A DNA stretch of 64,000 bases from Desulfobacterales bacterium (lineage in GTDB: Bacteria > Desulfobacterota > Desulfobacteria > Desulfobacterales > CAFBRK01): contig JAIPEL010000002.1 of assembly GCA_021737185.1 (NCBI GenBank), positions 37,812-101,811 on the forward strand, given 5' to 3'. Under the pieces are notes generated by a model. It was not told the DNA's origin and searched no databases. It was given only the letters and a program-made list of their open reading frames with translations. Shown piece by piece: positions 7,988 through 15,804 of the stretch (positions within the stretch are counted from its first letter, which is position 1; each line of letters opens with the position of its first letter). The translations under genes and the position numbers were made by a program.

Positions 7988-9460
7988 CTACCAGTCGTAG
8001 AGGATTTCCCAGTAACGGTCGAAATGCGGGTCGGTCCGGCTGTAGCGATAGTAAAGGGTTTTTCCGGTGCCGGGGCCGTTGTTCGTTTTTTCTTTCCAGT
8101 ATCGGAGCAAAATCGCCGGCTGGAGCCCGGAGCCGCCCCGCTTGCCCGATTCCTGGATCCATTGCTCCTTTTCTTCGATCACTTTCCAGACGGTGTCATG
8201 CTGGCGGCTTCTGATCCGCTCGCCGACTCTCGGAAGGCCCAGGGCGTCTCTCAGATCCTGAAACCGGAAGGAATACCGTTCTCCGCGGTCGAGGACCTTC
8301 TCCCCCAGCACCATGATCCCCAGGGCGCCGACGGGCGCGGTCACCAGGATGGAAAGAACGGCTACGGCCAAAATGACGTCTCCGGTGGCGACCCCGGCGG
8401 CCAGCGGCACGGCACCGATGGCCGCCTGGACCGTGGCTTTGGGAATGTAGGCCACCACGCAGAACAGCTTTTCCTTCCAGTTCAAGTCCGTGCCGAACAG
8501 CGAAACATAGGTGCCTGCGCTTCGAAACAGCAGGCCCACCGCGATCACCGCCAGACCGGCCAGGCCGGCTTCCCAGGCGACGTGGATGTCGACCTGGGCA
8601 CCGACAAGCACGAAAAGCAGCAGTTCTGCAAACACCCAGATTTTTTTAAGCCTTTGGGAGATGATATGGGCGACGGCCTCGGATTTTTCGAGTATCACGA
8701 ACCCGATCGCCATGACCCCCAGCAGGCCGGCGATCGGCACCACGTGCGCCAGGGCCTTCTCCAGCCAGACCAGGACAATGGCCGTTCCGATGACCACGAT
8801 GGTCCGCTTCGGGGGACGAAAGTCGTACCGGGTGAAAAGACGGTACAGCAAGTAGCCGAAAATCAAACCGGCGACGATGCCCAATGCGATGCTGACGGGA
8901 ATTTCGGCGAGCCTGGTGAGCAGATGAACCTCCCCGCCGCCGTACATGCCCAGAAACGCCGTAAACAGGACGATCACGAAAACGTCGTCCACAGATGAGG
9001 CACCCAGAATCAACGCCGGGATCCCCTTTTTGGTTCCCCGGCCCCGGTCCATGAAGTCGATCATCAGGGGCACCACCACGGCCGGGGATACCGCTCCCAG
9101 GATTGCGCCGAGAATGGCGGCTTCCAGAACCGTGATGCCGAGAAGTCGGGGGGCTACCAGCATCACGCCGGCGATCTCGAACACGGCCGGCACGGCGCTC
9201 ATGGTCAACGCCGCCCGTCCGACTTGATGGAGGGTGTCCTTGCGAAGCTCGAAGCCGGCGCGGAGTAAAATGACGATCAGGGCGATCCGGCGAAAGTCCC
9301 CGGATACGGCCATGATCTCCGGTGACAACAGATCCAGGACATAGGGCCCGGCCATCACCCCCACCAGCAGCATCCCTACCAGGCCGGGCAGCTTCAGCTT
9401 TCGAAACAGGTAATCGCCGGTCAGTCCTAAGAGAACGATCAACGCAATGCCGATGGCCAT
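7988..9460 (-). CDS. Cation/proton antiporter (CPA2 type)
   Basis: 490 residues, with about a dozen hydrophobic segments in the first 390 and a soluble tail of about 100. Family signatures are the N-terminal LKLPGLVGMLLVGVMAGPYVL, an amphipathic IALIVILLRAGFEL, and the core ILGASSVDDVFVIVLF with two acidic residues at 158-159. It should exchange Na+ or K+ for protons across the inner membrane. The leader carries a fluoride aptamer followed by a terminator. Antiporters are among the genes known to follow fluoride riboswitches, where they may help cope with ion or proton imbalance under fluoride. The dynamin-like gene follows at 30 bases. Confidence 0.85.
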   Translation of the reverse strand: MAIGIALIVLLGLTGDYLFRKLKLPGLVGMLLVGVMAGPYVLDLLSPEIMAVSGDFRRIALIVILLRAGFELRKDTLHQVGRAALTMSAVPAVFEIAGVMLVAPRLLGITVLEAAILGAILGAVSPAVVVPLMIDFMDRGRGTKKGIPALILGASSVDDVFVIVLFTAFLGMYGGGEVHLLTRLAEIPVSIALGIVAGLIFGYLLYRLFTRYDFRPPKRTIVVIGTAIVLVWLEKALAHVVPIAGLLGVMAIGFVILEKSEAVAHIISQRLKKIWVFAELLLFVLVGAQVDIHVAWEAGLAGLAVIAVGLLFRSAGTYVSLFGTDLNWKEKLFCVVAYIPKATVQAAIGAVPLAAGVATGDVILAVAVLSILVTAPVGALGIMVLGEKVLDRGERYSFRFQDLRDALGLPRVGERIRSRQHDTVWKVIEEKEQWIQESGKRGGSGLQPAILLRYWKEKTNNGPGTGKTLYYRYSRTDPHFDRYWEILYDW

Positions 9461-9481
9461 GGAAAATCTCCTGAAATAAAA

Positions 9482-9513
9482 ATGCCCTGCCAGGCGGCGG
9501 CCTTGCAGGGCAT
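9482..9513 (-). terminator. Second hairpin before the antiporter start
   Basis: ATGCCCTGC and GCAGGGCAT form a 9-bp stem with a 14-base loop; on the minus strand it is followed by TTTTTATTT. It lies between the riboswitch terminator and the ribosome site (CAGGAGA) of the antiporter. It may be a second termination point or may shape the leader RNA. Confidence 0.5.
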
Positions 9514-9519
9514 CGAAGC

Positions 9520-9547
9520 AAAAAACCCGCCTGGGTGTTCAGGCGGG
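9520..9547 (-). terminator. Intrinsic terminator acting as riboswitch expression platform
   Basis: On the minus strand CCCGCCTG, a six-base loop and CAGGCGGG are followed directly by six T. It starts 37 bases after the fluoride aptamer. This is the expected position for transcription control: fluoride-bound aptamer prevents the hairpin, and readthrough reaches the antiporter. Confidence 0.8.
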
Positions 9548-9583
9548 GCAGGATTCGCGTACTCCTACCCCAGGCTGTCTCGA

Positions 9584-9637
9584 GGTAGAAGTCATCAGCC
9601 CCAGAAAGGGGGCGGTTTTTGGCAGACTTCATTGCCG
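9584..9637 (-). ncRNA. Fluoride riboswitch aptamer (crcB motif)
   Basis: The minus strand reads GGCAATGAAGTCTGCC, then AAAAACCGCCCC, a short loop, GGGGCTGATGACTTCTACC. This is the fluoride aptamer pattern: GGcgATGrnGnCCGCC, AACCGC, then GGCUGAUGnCnUCUAC, with the GAAGTC/GACTTC pairing forming P1-type stem and the CCCC/GGGG arm. The following terminator and an antiporter gene downstream agree with known fluoride-switch contexts. I judge it by pattern; a covariance-model scan would settle it. Confidence 0.85.
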
Positions 9638-9767
9638 ATGGTCGCCTGCTTATAGTCGAAGCCCAAAAAACTGTCAAGCGCGATTGGGTGGATCGTCTCT
9701 GTCCCAGGGTTTGCCCACTCATGAAGGCAATGAGCCGTCGCTGCCGTTGTCTGGGCCGGAAAGCGGG

Positions 9768-9816
9768 TTGACAGATGATTTAGGGTGGCGTAAATTCTAA
9801 TAATTCGTTAATTGGC
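9768..9816 (+). promoter_or_regulatory. Promoter and likely ArsR operator
   Basis: TTGACA at 9768 and TAAATT at 9791 are 17 bases apart, a good housekeeping promoter. Overlapping its downstream edge is the AT-rich, partly symmetrical AATTCTAATAATTCGTTAATT (written in two parts: AATTCTAATAA and TTCGTTAATT) at 9794-9814, the place where an ArsR repressor would bind. The arsR ribosome site GGGAAGG lies just before the ATG at 9843. Confidence 0.65.
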
Positions 9817-9842
9817 AAAATATAGAAAAAGGCGGGAAGGTC

Positions 9843-10238
9843 ATGAGGCACCTTGTCCGAACCACCAAGGCCCTTGCAGACGAAAGCCGGATCCGCATCC
9901 TGGGGGCGCTTCGCGAAAACGAGCTTTGCGTTTGCCAGCTCATCGAGCTGCTGGGGCTTGCCCCGTCCACCGTTTCCAAGCACCTGTCGATTCTCAGAAA
10001 TGCCCGTCTGATCGACAGCCGGAAGCAGGGACGGTGGATGTACTACCGTGTGGCCGGCGCGGATGCGCCCGAGCAGATTGCTCAGGTTCTCAGGTGGGTG
10101 TTTGAGACCTTCGAAAAAACGGAGCAACGGGAAAAGGACGACCGGCGGTTGAAAGAGATTCTGAGCATGGATCCGGAGATATTGTGCAGCCGTCAGCCGA
10201 GTTCCAACAGCGGCGATGCCAAGACGACTCAGGGATGA
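9843..10238 (+). CDS. arsR: ArsR-family arsenic-responsive repressor
   Basis: 131 residues. The winged-HTH spans about residues 5-95, with LADESRIRIL, STVSKHLSILRNARLI and WMYYRV. The metal site ELCVCQL puts two cysteines at 29 and 31, the classic arsenite-binding motif in the DNA-recognition region. Arsenite binding would release it from the operator in its own promoter. It heads the arsenic operon that continues at 10384 after a repeat-containing gap of 145 bases. Confidence 0.9.
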   Translation: MRHLVRTTKALADESRIRILGALRENELCVCQLIELLGLAPSTVSKHLSILRNARLIDSRKQGRWMYYRVAGADAPEQIAQVLRWVFETFEKTEQREKDDRRLKEILSMDPEILCSRQPSSNSGDAKTTQG

Positions 10239-10267
10239 TGCTTTTGAAAAAACTCCCATAATTGTCG

Positions 10268-10328
10268 CTCCCGCGTAGGCGGGAGTTCAGAACTGTTTGA
10301 AATAACTGGATTCCCGCCTGCGCGGGAA
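10268..10328. repeat. Pair of REP-like palindromes between arsR and arsC
   Basis: Two hairpins, CTCCCGC-GTAG-GCGGGAG (10268-10285) and TTCCCGC-CTGC-GCGGGAA (10311-10328), face each other across about 25 bases. The same family of hairpins appears near 39120-39490. They interrupt the ars operon and might modulate expression of arsC and later genes or simply be insertions. Confidence 0.65.
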
Positions 10329-10383
10329 TGACAAAGAAAGAAAATAGCGACTTTTTACGAAGATATCGACACCGAGAAGCAAA

Positions 10384-10848
10384 ATGACCGATCGTCTAAA
10401 AATTCTGTTCTTGTGCACCGGCAACTCCTGCCGGAGCCAGATGGCCGAAGGCTGGGCAAATCATCTCAAGGGCGATTCGATCGAGGCCTATTCGGCCGGC
10501 ATCGAAACCCACGGGATAAACCCGCTGGCGGTCAAGGCGATGGCCGAGGCCGGTGTGGACATCGGCAAACACGTCTCAAAAACCATCGACGACCTGCCGG
10601 AAGCGCATTTCGACTACGTGGTCACCCTTTGCGGCCACGCCCACGAATCCTGCCCCCTGTTTCCGGGCCATGCGAAGGTGGTGCATCGGGGGTTCGACGA
10701 CCCACCGAAGCTGGCCGAAGGCGCACAAAGTGAAGAAGAGGCCCTGGCGCACTACCGCCGGGTGCGAGATGAAATCCGAAAGTTTGTCGCAGATCGTCCG
10801 CAAAGTTTGTCGCGGCTAGAAGAGGCTGCACAAGGAGAGTTCCCATGA
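10384..10848 (+). CDS. arsC: Arsenate reductase, thioredoxin-coupled (LMW phosphatase type)
   Basis: 154 residues. The active-site loop CTGNSCR (Cys11-x5-Arg17) is that of low-molecular-weight phosphatases. Cys83 and Cys90 ([10 protein letters not shown]) complete the cysteine triad that passes the disulfide to thioredoxin in the Bacillus/Staphylococcus-type ArsC, whose triad has nearly the same spacing. It reduces arsenate to arsenite in the cytoplasm. Its stop overlaps the acr3 start (ATGA), so the two are translationally coupled; a thioredoxin-like protein is encoded three genes on. Confidence 0.9.
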   Translation: MTDRLKILFLCTGNSCRSQMAEGWANHLKGDSIEAYSAGIETHGINPLAVKAMAEAGVDIGKHVSKTIDDLPEAHFDYVVTLCGHAHESCPLFPGHAKVVHRGFDDPPKLAEGAQSEEEALAHYRRVRDEIRKFVADRPQSLSRLEEAAQGEFP

Positions 10849-11936
10849 GCGATTCCACCATCAAACAACTGAGCGTTCTGGACCGCTTTCTCACGCTGTG
10901 GATTTTTCTGGCCATGGCCGCCGGGGTGTTCGGGGGCTACCTGTACCCCGGCGTGCGGGATTTTATCAACATCTTCCAGGTGGACACCACCAACATCCCC
11001 ATCGCCGTGGGTCTGATTCTGATGATGTACCCGCCGCTGGCCAAGGTGCGGTACGAAAAGCTGGGCTTCGTCTTCAGAGACGTGAAAATTTTAGGGTTGT
11101 CCCTGGTGCAGAACTGGGTAATCGGCCCGATCCTGATGTTTTTGCTGGCCATCACGTTTTTGTCCGGCCACCACGAATACATGGTGGGGCTGATCATGAT
11201 CGGCCTGGCCCGCTGCATCGCCATGGTCTTGGTCTGGAACGACCTGGCCAAGGGCGACGCCGAATACTGCGCGGGGCTGGTGGCGTTCAACTCCATTTTC
11301 CAGGTGCTGTTTTTCTCGGTCTACGCCTGGTTTTTCATCACCATTTTGCCCGGCTGGTTCGGAATCGAGGGGGCCGTGGTCGATATCACCATCGGCCAGA
11401 TCGCAGAAAGCGTCTTCATCTACTTGGGGATTCCCTTTATCGCCGGGCTGATCACCCGCATCATCGGGCTGAAAACCAAGGGAGAAACCTGGTATCACGA
11501 GCGCTTCATCCCCAAAATCAGCCCGATCACGCTGATCGCCCTGCTGTTTACCATTTTGGTCATGTTCTCGCTCAAGGGCGAATACATCGTCAAACTTCCC
11601 CTGGACGTGGTGCGGATCGCCATTCCCCTGTGCATCTATTTTCTGGTCATGTTTCTGATCACGTTTTTCATGTCCATGAAATTCGGTGCCACCTACGAGC
11701 AGACCACGACGTTGTCTTTTACGGCGGCCTCCAACAACTTCGAACTGGCCATCGCCGTGGCCGTGGCCGTGTTCGGGATCAATTCCGGAGAGGCCTTTGC
11801 CGCGGTGATCGGCCCCCTGGTGGAGGTGCCGGTGCTCATTGCCCTGGTCAACGTGGCGCTGTGGTTCAAGCGCAGGTATTTTCCTTATGCGGTGGAGACT
11901 CCCACCGGGGTGTGCCACCTGACGTGCAAGCCATGA
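10845..11936 (+). CDS. acr3: Arsenite efflux permease ACR3
   Basis: 363 residues with ten predicted helices. Family marks include [46 protein letters not shown] (with the conserved functional cysteine) and [20 protein letters not shown]. It expels arsenite made by ArsC. The start overlaps the arsC stop by ATGA and its own stop overlaps the usp start in the same way. Confidence 0.92.
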   Translation: MSDSTIKQLSVLDRFLTLWIFLAMAAGVFGGYLYPGVRDFINIFQVDTTNIPIAVGLILMMYPPLAKVRYEKLGFVFRDVKILGLSLVQNWVIGPILMFLLAITFLSGHHEYMVGLIMIGLARCIAMVLVWNDLAKGDAEYCAGLVAFNSIFQVLFFSVYAWFFITILPGWFGIEGAVVDITIGQIAESVFIYLGIPFIAGLITRIIGLKTKGETWYHERFIPKISPITLIALLFTILVMFSLKGEYIVKLPLDVVRIAIPLCIYFLVMFLITFFMSMKFGATYEQTTTLSFTAASNNFELAIAVAVAVFGINSGEAFAAVIGPLVEVPVLIALVNVALWFKRRYFPYAVETPTGVCHLTCKP

Positions 11937-12433
11937 GCAGAACAATCGACCAGAGGCCTCGGGTAAGCCACATCCTGTTGGCCACTGATTTGTCGGAAAA
12001 CGCGAACCTGGCCTTTTCTTACGCCACGAGCCTGGCCGTTGCCTACGGCGCCAGGATCACTGTGCTCCATGTGGTTGAAAAACTGCCGCCCAATGCCGAA
12101 CTTCTCATGGCGTCGTTTCTCGAGTATCGAGATGTGGAAGAATTCCGGGAGAAAAGCGGCGAAGAACTGGCCGCGCGGATCAAGGCCCGGATCGAGCGGT
12201 TCTGTTCAGATACCGCAGCGCAGATGCCCGACTGCCGCTTGATTTTTCAGAAAGTCGTCGTCGAGCCGGGAAACGCCGACGAGCGCATCGCCTTCCATGC
12301 GTCAGCCGTGGAATACGATGTGCTGGTGATGGGCAGCCGGGGCCACGGTCTGATCAAAGAATCCCTTATCGGCGGCACCTCGCGCAAAGTGCTCCAGAAA
12401 GTGCGAATCCCTGTCTTTCTGATCCCACTATGA
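11933..12433 (+). CDS. Universal stress protein in the arsenic operon
   Basis: 166 residues, single UspA domain: [16 protein letters not shown] at the N-terminus, [10 protein letters not shown], and the nucleotide-binding [22 protein letters not shown] near the end. The last two match the G-2x-G-9x-G(S/T) signature of ATP-binding Usps. It is coupled to acr3 by an ATGA overlap. Its role here is unknown; a stress-adaptor function during arsenic exposure is only inference. Confidence 0.85.
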   Translation: MSRTIDQRPRVSHILLATDLSENANLAFSYATSLAVAYGARITVLHVVEKLPPNAELLMASFLEYRDVEEFREKSGEELAARIKARIERFCSDTAAQMPDCRLIFQKVVVEPGNADERIAFHASAVEYDVLVMGSRGHGLIKESLIGGTSRKVLQKVRIPVFLIPL

Positions 12434-12477
12434 TTGCCTGGAAGATTCCGTCGATCCGGTGAAAAGAAAGGATTCAT

Positions 12478-12888
12478 ATGCCAAAACGCGTCTATTGGCT
12501 TTTTATCTTCATTTTGATTTTGCTCGTCAGCCTTGCGTCGGTGCCGGCCGCGGCCGGCGATGCAAAACAGGGCGTCATACCGTCTGTACCGACACCGAAT
12601 ATGGTCACCATGCTGGACCTGGGCGCAAATAAATGCGTTCCCTGCAAGATGATGGCGCCCATCATCGAGGAGTTGAAAAAGGAATATGCCGGCCGGGCCT
12701 CGATTATCTTCATCGATGTCTGGGAGCACAACGACCAGGTAAAGCGCTTCGGGATCCGGGCGATTCCCACCCAGATTTTTTACGACAAGAACGGCAAAGA
12801 GGTCCAGCGGCACGTGGGCTTCATGGACAAGAAAAGCATTGTCGCGGTTTTTGAAAAGCTGGGCGTTTCCAGGCCGGAGGGCAGCTGA
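12478..12888 (+). CDS. Exported thioredoxin-like protein
   Basis: 136 residues. A signal peptide or anchor spans residues 4-26 (VYWLFIFILILLVSLASVPAAA). The thioredoxin fold follows with CVPC at 53-56, FIDVWEH and the cis-proline RAIPTQIFY. The export signal argues that it works outside the cytoplasm, so it is probably not the direct partner of ArsC. Thioredoxins of this kind are common in ars operons of sulfate reducers. Only three bases separate it from the next gene. Confidence 0.8.
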   Translation: MPKRVYWLFIFILILLVSLASVPAAAGDAKQGVIPSVPTPNMVTMLDLGANKCVPCKMMAPIIEELKKEYAGRASIIFIDVWEHNDQVKRFGIRAIPTQIFYDKNGKEVQRHVGFMDKKSIVAVFEKLGVSRPEGS

Positions 12889-12891
12889 TCG

Positions 12892-14265
12892 ATGAGCATG
12901 AGTTCGGATCCCGAAAGCAAGGCCCGAGAGGTCGTCGAGGCCTGTGCTGACTGCGACTGCTGCCGCCCGCCCATGGACCCGCCCTGTGCCGTGTTTGCCG
13001 AGCTGTACCGGCTATGGGACCGGGAGCGGGAATCCGGAGAGCCGATCAGCGCAGAATCGCTCCGCCGGATGGTGGATCTTTGCAACTTCTGTGCGCTGTG
13101 TCCGTGTCCGAACATCCGTGCCGACCTGATCGAAGCCAAGACACGGTTTGCGGCAAGAGACGGCCTGGCGCGCGGCGCAAGGCTGCTTCAGGACGTGGAG
13201 CGGTTGGCCCGCACCTGCGGGATGTTTCCCAAAATCCTCAATCGGGCGGCCGCAGGCGGCGTGCTGGGGCCGCTGCTGAAAAAGGCGGCGGGCATCCACC
13301 GGCTCAGCCGGCTGCCGGAATTTCCCGCCGAAAGCTTTGACCGCTGGACTGCCGAAAAAAACCTGGGAAAGACGGCAGAAACGGGCGCGGAAAGAAAGGT
13401 CGTCTACTTTATCGGATGTACCGGTCGGTTTCTGTTCCCGGAAGTGCCGCAGGCGGCGACGGATGTTCTCCAGCAATGCGGGGTTTCGGTTTTTTCCCCG
13501 GACCAGCGCTGCTGCGGCATGCCGCCTTTTTTGGAGGGAGACCGAAGCCTGGCCCTGAAGTTTGCCTCTGAAAATATCGAACGGCTGGCCGGTCTGGTTG
13601 AAGAGGGATACGCCATTGTCTGCACCTGCCCCACCTGCGCGTTTATGCTGCGCCGTGTTATTGCCGACGGCGCATACTACTCTTGCCGATACCAGGAGAA
13701 AGCCGGCGGAGACGAAAAATACATCGTGGCCCCGGTAGGCGGCAAAGGCAGGCGCCAGGAGTTTGTCCCCTTGTCGAAAACCATTTACGGGCGGATACTC
13801 AAAGACGAAGGGTATTTTTCTTCCATCGATCCCTTGGCAAGGATCCAGGTGGCGGAAAACACCTGGGACCTTGGCGAGTACCTGCTCGAGCTGCAGGATG
13901 CGGGCGACTTTGTGCTGCCCCGCACTGCCGTTCAGAAGCGCCTCACCTATTTCGCCCCCTGCCATCAGCGGGAGCAGGAAATCGGAACACCCTGGGCGGA
14001 GCTGTTGGGCCGAATTTCCGGCTGCCGGCTTGAACTCATCGACGGGCGGTTTTACTGTTGCGGCATGGCCGGCATCATGGGATTCAAAAAAGAGTTTAGA
14101 GAGAGTTCCGTGCAAATGGGACGGCCGTTGTTTGAAAAAATCCGGGAGCTGGATCCCGATGTCCTGGTCACCGAGTGCCTGAGCTGCCGGCTCCAGTTTC
14201 AACAGCACTTGCCCTACCCGGTGCGGCATCCCATCGAAATGATCAGAGAGGTTTTTCCATTTTAA
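12892..14265 (+). CDS. Iron-sulfur oxidoreductase with two CCG domains (GlpC/HdrD-like)
   Basis: 457 residues. The N-terminus has cysteine-rich segments (CADCDCC, CNFCALCPCPNI) suited to iron-sulfur clusters. Two CCG domains follow: GCTGRF, RCCGMPPF and CTCPTCAFML, then PCHQREQE, YCCGMAGIMG and ECLSCRLQF. CCG domains bind the noncubane clusters of heterodisulfide reductases. In an ars operon this protein might supply or accept electrons in arsenic or thiol redox chemistry; that is inference. It overlaps no neighbour but sits between thioredoxin and arsM in the same direction. Confidence 0.75.
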   Translation: MSMSSDPESKAREVVEACADCDCCRPPMDPPCAVFAELYRLWDRERESGEPISAESLRRMVDLCNFCALCPCPNIRADLIEAKTRFAARDGLARGARLLQDVERLARTCGMFPKILNRAAAGGVLGPLLKKAAGIHRLSRLPEFPAESFDRWTAEKNLGKTAETGAERKVVYFIGCTGRFLFPEVPQAATDVLQQCGVSVFSPDQRCCGMPPFLEGDRSLALKFASENIERLAGLVEEGYAIVCTCPTCAFMLRRVIADGAYYSCRYQEKAGGDEKYIVAPVGGKGRRQEFVPLSKTIYGRILKDEGYFSSIDPLARIQVAENTWDLGEYLLELQDAGDFVLPRTAVQKRLTYFAPCHQREQEIGTPWAELLGRISGCRLELIDGRFYCCGMAGIMGFKKEFRESSVQMGRPLFEKIRELDPDVLVTECLSCRLQFQQHLPYPVRHPIEMIREVFPF

Positions 14266-14325
14266 AGGCCCGGGAAGAAGGACTCCTACTTTTGAAAGAA
14301 AACATAAAGATGTGAAGGAGGGAAA

Positions 14326-15126
14326 ATGAAAGAAGACCATGCCGATATCATCCGTCAACTGGTCAGAGGTCGCTATGCCGGAGCCGCCCAAGGCTCGGGC
14401 TGTGGATGCGGTCCGACAAGCCCTGCCGGCTGCTGCGGCTCTTCCATGACGATCGCCGAATCGACAAATCAACTCCTGGGCTACTCGCCGGAAGAAGTCG
14501 ACAGCGTCGTCGAAGGCGCCAACCTGGGATTGGGATGCGGCAACCCGACCGCCATCGGCGAGCTCAAGCCGGGCGACGTTGTCCTGGATCTGGGAAGCGG
14601 CGGCGGGTTCGACTGTTTTCTCGCCGCGAAAAAGGTCGGCGCCAAGGGTCGAGTCATCGGCGTGGACATGACGCCGGAAATGCTCGCCAGGGCGCGGGAA
14701 AACGCCGTGAAGATGGGGACGGCCAACGTCGAGTTCCGGCTGGGCGAGATCGAGCACCTGCCGGTGGCCGACAACAGCGTCGATGTCGTCATCTCCAACT
14801 GCGTGATCAACCTGTCTCCGGAAAAACGCCTGGTATTCCAGGACGTCTACCGCGCCTTGAAGCCCGGGGGGCGGCTGTACATTTCCGATGTGGTGGCTAC
14901 AAGGGAGATGCCGGAAGAAATGCGCGAGCAGGCAGCGCTGCTCACCGGCTGCATTGCCGGCGCGGAGCAAGTCGATCGGCTGCGAAGCCTTTTGGACGAG
15001 GTCGGATTTGTAGATGTCAATACCGAAGTCAAATCCCAAAGCCGGGAGATGATCAGCGGATGGTTTCCGGGAAGCGGTGCCGAAGACTATGTGGCGTCCG
15101 CCGATATTCAAGCCGTGAAACCGTAG
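14326..15126 (+). CDS. arsM: Arsenite S-adenosylmethionine methyltransferase
   Basis: 266 residues, class I methyltransferase fold with VLDLGSGGGFDCFLAA as motif I and VIGVDMTPEML as motif II. Cysteines in GLGCGNP (Cys71) and LTGCIAGAEQ match two of the arsenite-binding cysteines of ArsM, and a cysteine-rich N-terminus (GCGCGP, AGCCG) is also typical. It methylates trivalent arsenic. The start follows GAAGGAGGG. It is the last intact gene of the ars operon and is followed by the wreck of another methyltransferase. Confidence 0.9.
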   Translation: MKEDHADIIRQLVRGRYAGAAQGSGCGCGPTSPAGCCGSSMTIAESTNQLLGYSPEEVDSVVEGANLGLGCGNPTAIGELKPGDVVLDLGSGGGFDCFLAAKKVGAKGRVIGVDMTPEMLARARENAVKMGTANVEFRLGEIEHLPVADNSVDVVISNCVINLSPEKRLVFQDVYRALKPGGRLYISDVVATREMPEEMREQAALLTGCIAGAEQVDRLRSLLDEVGFVDVNTEVKSQSREMISGWFPGSGAEDYVASADIQAVKP

Positions 15127-15167
15127 CGGAGGCGCTGCGGTTGCTTAGTACTTGGAGTCTATAAGGC

Positions 15168-15408
15168 ATGGGATCAACGATTTCCCAAGAAGATAGAGAA
15201 AGTATAGAGAAAGGGGTTCGAGATAAATACAAAGAGGTCGCCAGAAGTCCGAAGGGCCAATTCGCATATCCAACCGGGAAAGGATTTCCTGGCGATCCTT
15301 GAACAGACCGGTTTTCGCCATGCCGAGTTGGTCGCCGAGACCGGTTTCAACAGCTCCCCGAAAACCAAGGGGGTGCTGTTTCGTGCCCTGAAGCCGGAAA
15401 ACAGATAA
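15168..15408 (+). pseudogene. Second methyltransferase reduced to its two ends
   Basis: From the ATG at 15168 about 37 residues read as the beginning of an ArsM-like/UbiE methyltransferase (VRDKYKEVARSPKGQFAYPTG). At about 15285 the frame changes and continues with FLAILEQTGFRHAELVAETG and GVLFRALKPE before the stop, which is the usual end of the same family. The whole SAM-binding core, about 170 residues, is missing. This is a central deletion with a frame change. Confidence 0.55.
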
Positions 15409-15460
15409 AAAGCCTGCCTGAATTGCCACCCAAACGCAGCGTGAAAACAAGAAAGGCCCC

Positions 15461-15489
15461 TTGACAGGACGACCGGAATCGTTTAAGCG
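15461..15489 (+). promoter_or_regulatory. Likely promoter of the attenuator leader
   Basis: A perfect TTGACA at 15461 is followed after 17 bases by TAAGCG, a poor -10. Transcription from here would start about 20 bases before the ribosome site of the leader peptide. The -10 is weak, so the call is tentative. Confidence 0.4.
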
Positions 15490-15512
15490 TCCTTATAGGA
15501 AAGGAAGAAATC

Positions 15513-15587
15513 ATGTTTTCCAGGAACCGTCGGATCTCCGTTGAAATGTACATGATGTCCATGTGCCGGGGTGCGCCCATGGATTGA
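15513..15587 (+). CDS. Met-rich leader peptide (24 residues)
   Basis: ATG at 15513 follows a strong ribosome site (AGGAAAGGAAG). Codons 12, 14, 15, 17 and 23 are ATG and codon 18 is TGC, so the central part reads EMYMMSMC. Five internal methionines in 24 residues, right before a strong terminator and a homocysteine-synthesis operon, is what a methionine-sensing leader peptide should look like. The RNA segments that pair alternatively overlap the methionine codons. No homologue is known to me. Confidence 0.7.
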   Translation: MFSRNRRISVEMYMMSMCRGAPMD

Positions 15588-15645
15588 TGTTTTTTTTTGC
15601 AAATCAAAGCCGTGGGCAGCCAAAGCTGCCCACGGCTTTTTTTTT
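15558..15645 (+). promoter_or_regulatory. Transcription attenuator for the homocysteine operon
   Basis: Four segments fit the classic scheme. Segment 1, TCCATG (15558-15563, inside the Met codons), pairs with CATGGA (15578-15583). Segment 2, GCCCATGG (15575-15582), can instead pair with segment 3, CCGTGGGC (15610-15617). Segment 3 with segment 4 makes the terminator: a perfect 12-bp stem, loop CAAA and nine T (15609-15645). Stalling at the Met codons would free segment 2, form the antiterminator and allow readthrough. Confidence 0.7.
15609..15645 (+). terminator. Strong intrinsic terminator (attenuator stem)
   Basis: GCCGTGGGCAGC, CAAA, GCTGCCCACGGC and then TTTTTTTTT. A 12-bp perfect stem with a T-run, lying between the leader peptide and the DUF39 gene. 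Confidence 0.9.
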
Positions 15646-15729
15646 GTTTCGAAAGGACAGATACACGGTGGAGAAAATGATCTGCAGGATTTTCTTTTTT
15701 CAGGAACGGGAGGGGCCCCTATGGATAAT

Positions 15730-15772
15730 GACGGGGCTCCGGAAGGAGCCGTCCGCCGGCATCGGTTTTTTT
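15730..15772 (+). other. Second hairpin in the leader
   Basis: GGCTCC-GGAA-GGAGCC, extended by GAC/GTC around a two-base bulge, is followed 12 bases later by seven T. It may be a weak second terminator or a structural element 30 bases before the DUF39 gene. Confidence 0.35.
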
Positions 15773-15804
15773 CTTCGCCCTATATTCTAAAAAAAGGAGA
15801 AATC

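Noticed and set aside
6977..8998. 673-residue open frame on the plus strand opposite the dynamin-like and antiporter genes
   Set aside because: It spans two genes with clear families on the other strand, has no recognisable domain and is low in hydrophobic order; it is a by-product of high GC and codon bias.
13012..15111. 699-residue open frame on the minus strand opposite the Fe-S protein and arsM
   Set aside because: Crosses the boundary between two well-supported genes, no family signature, no ribosome site.
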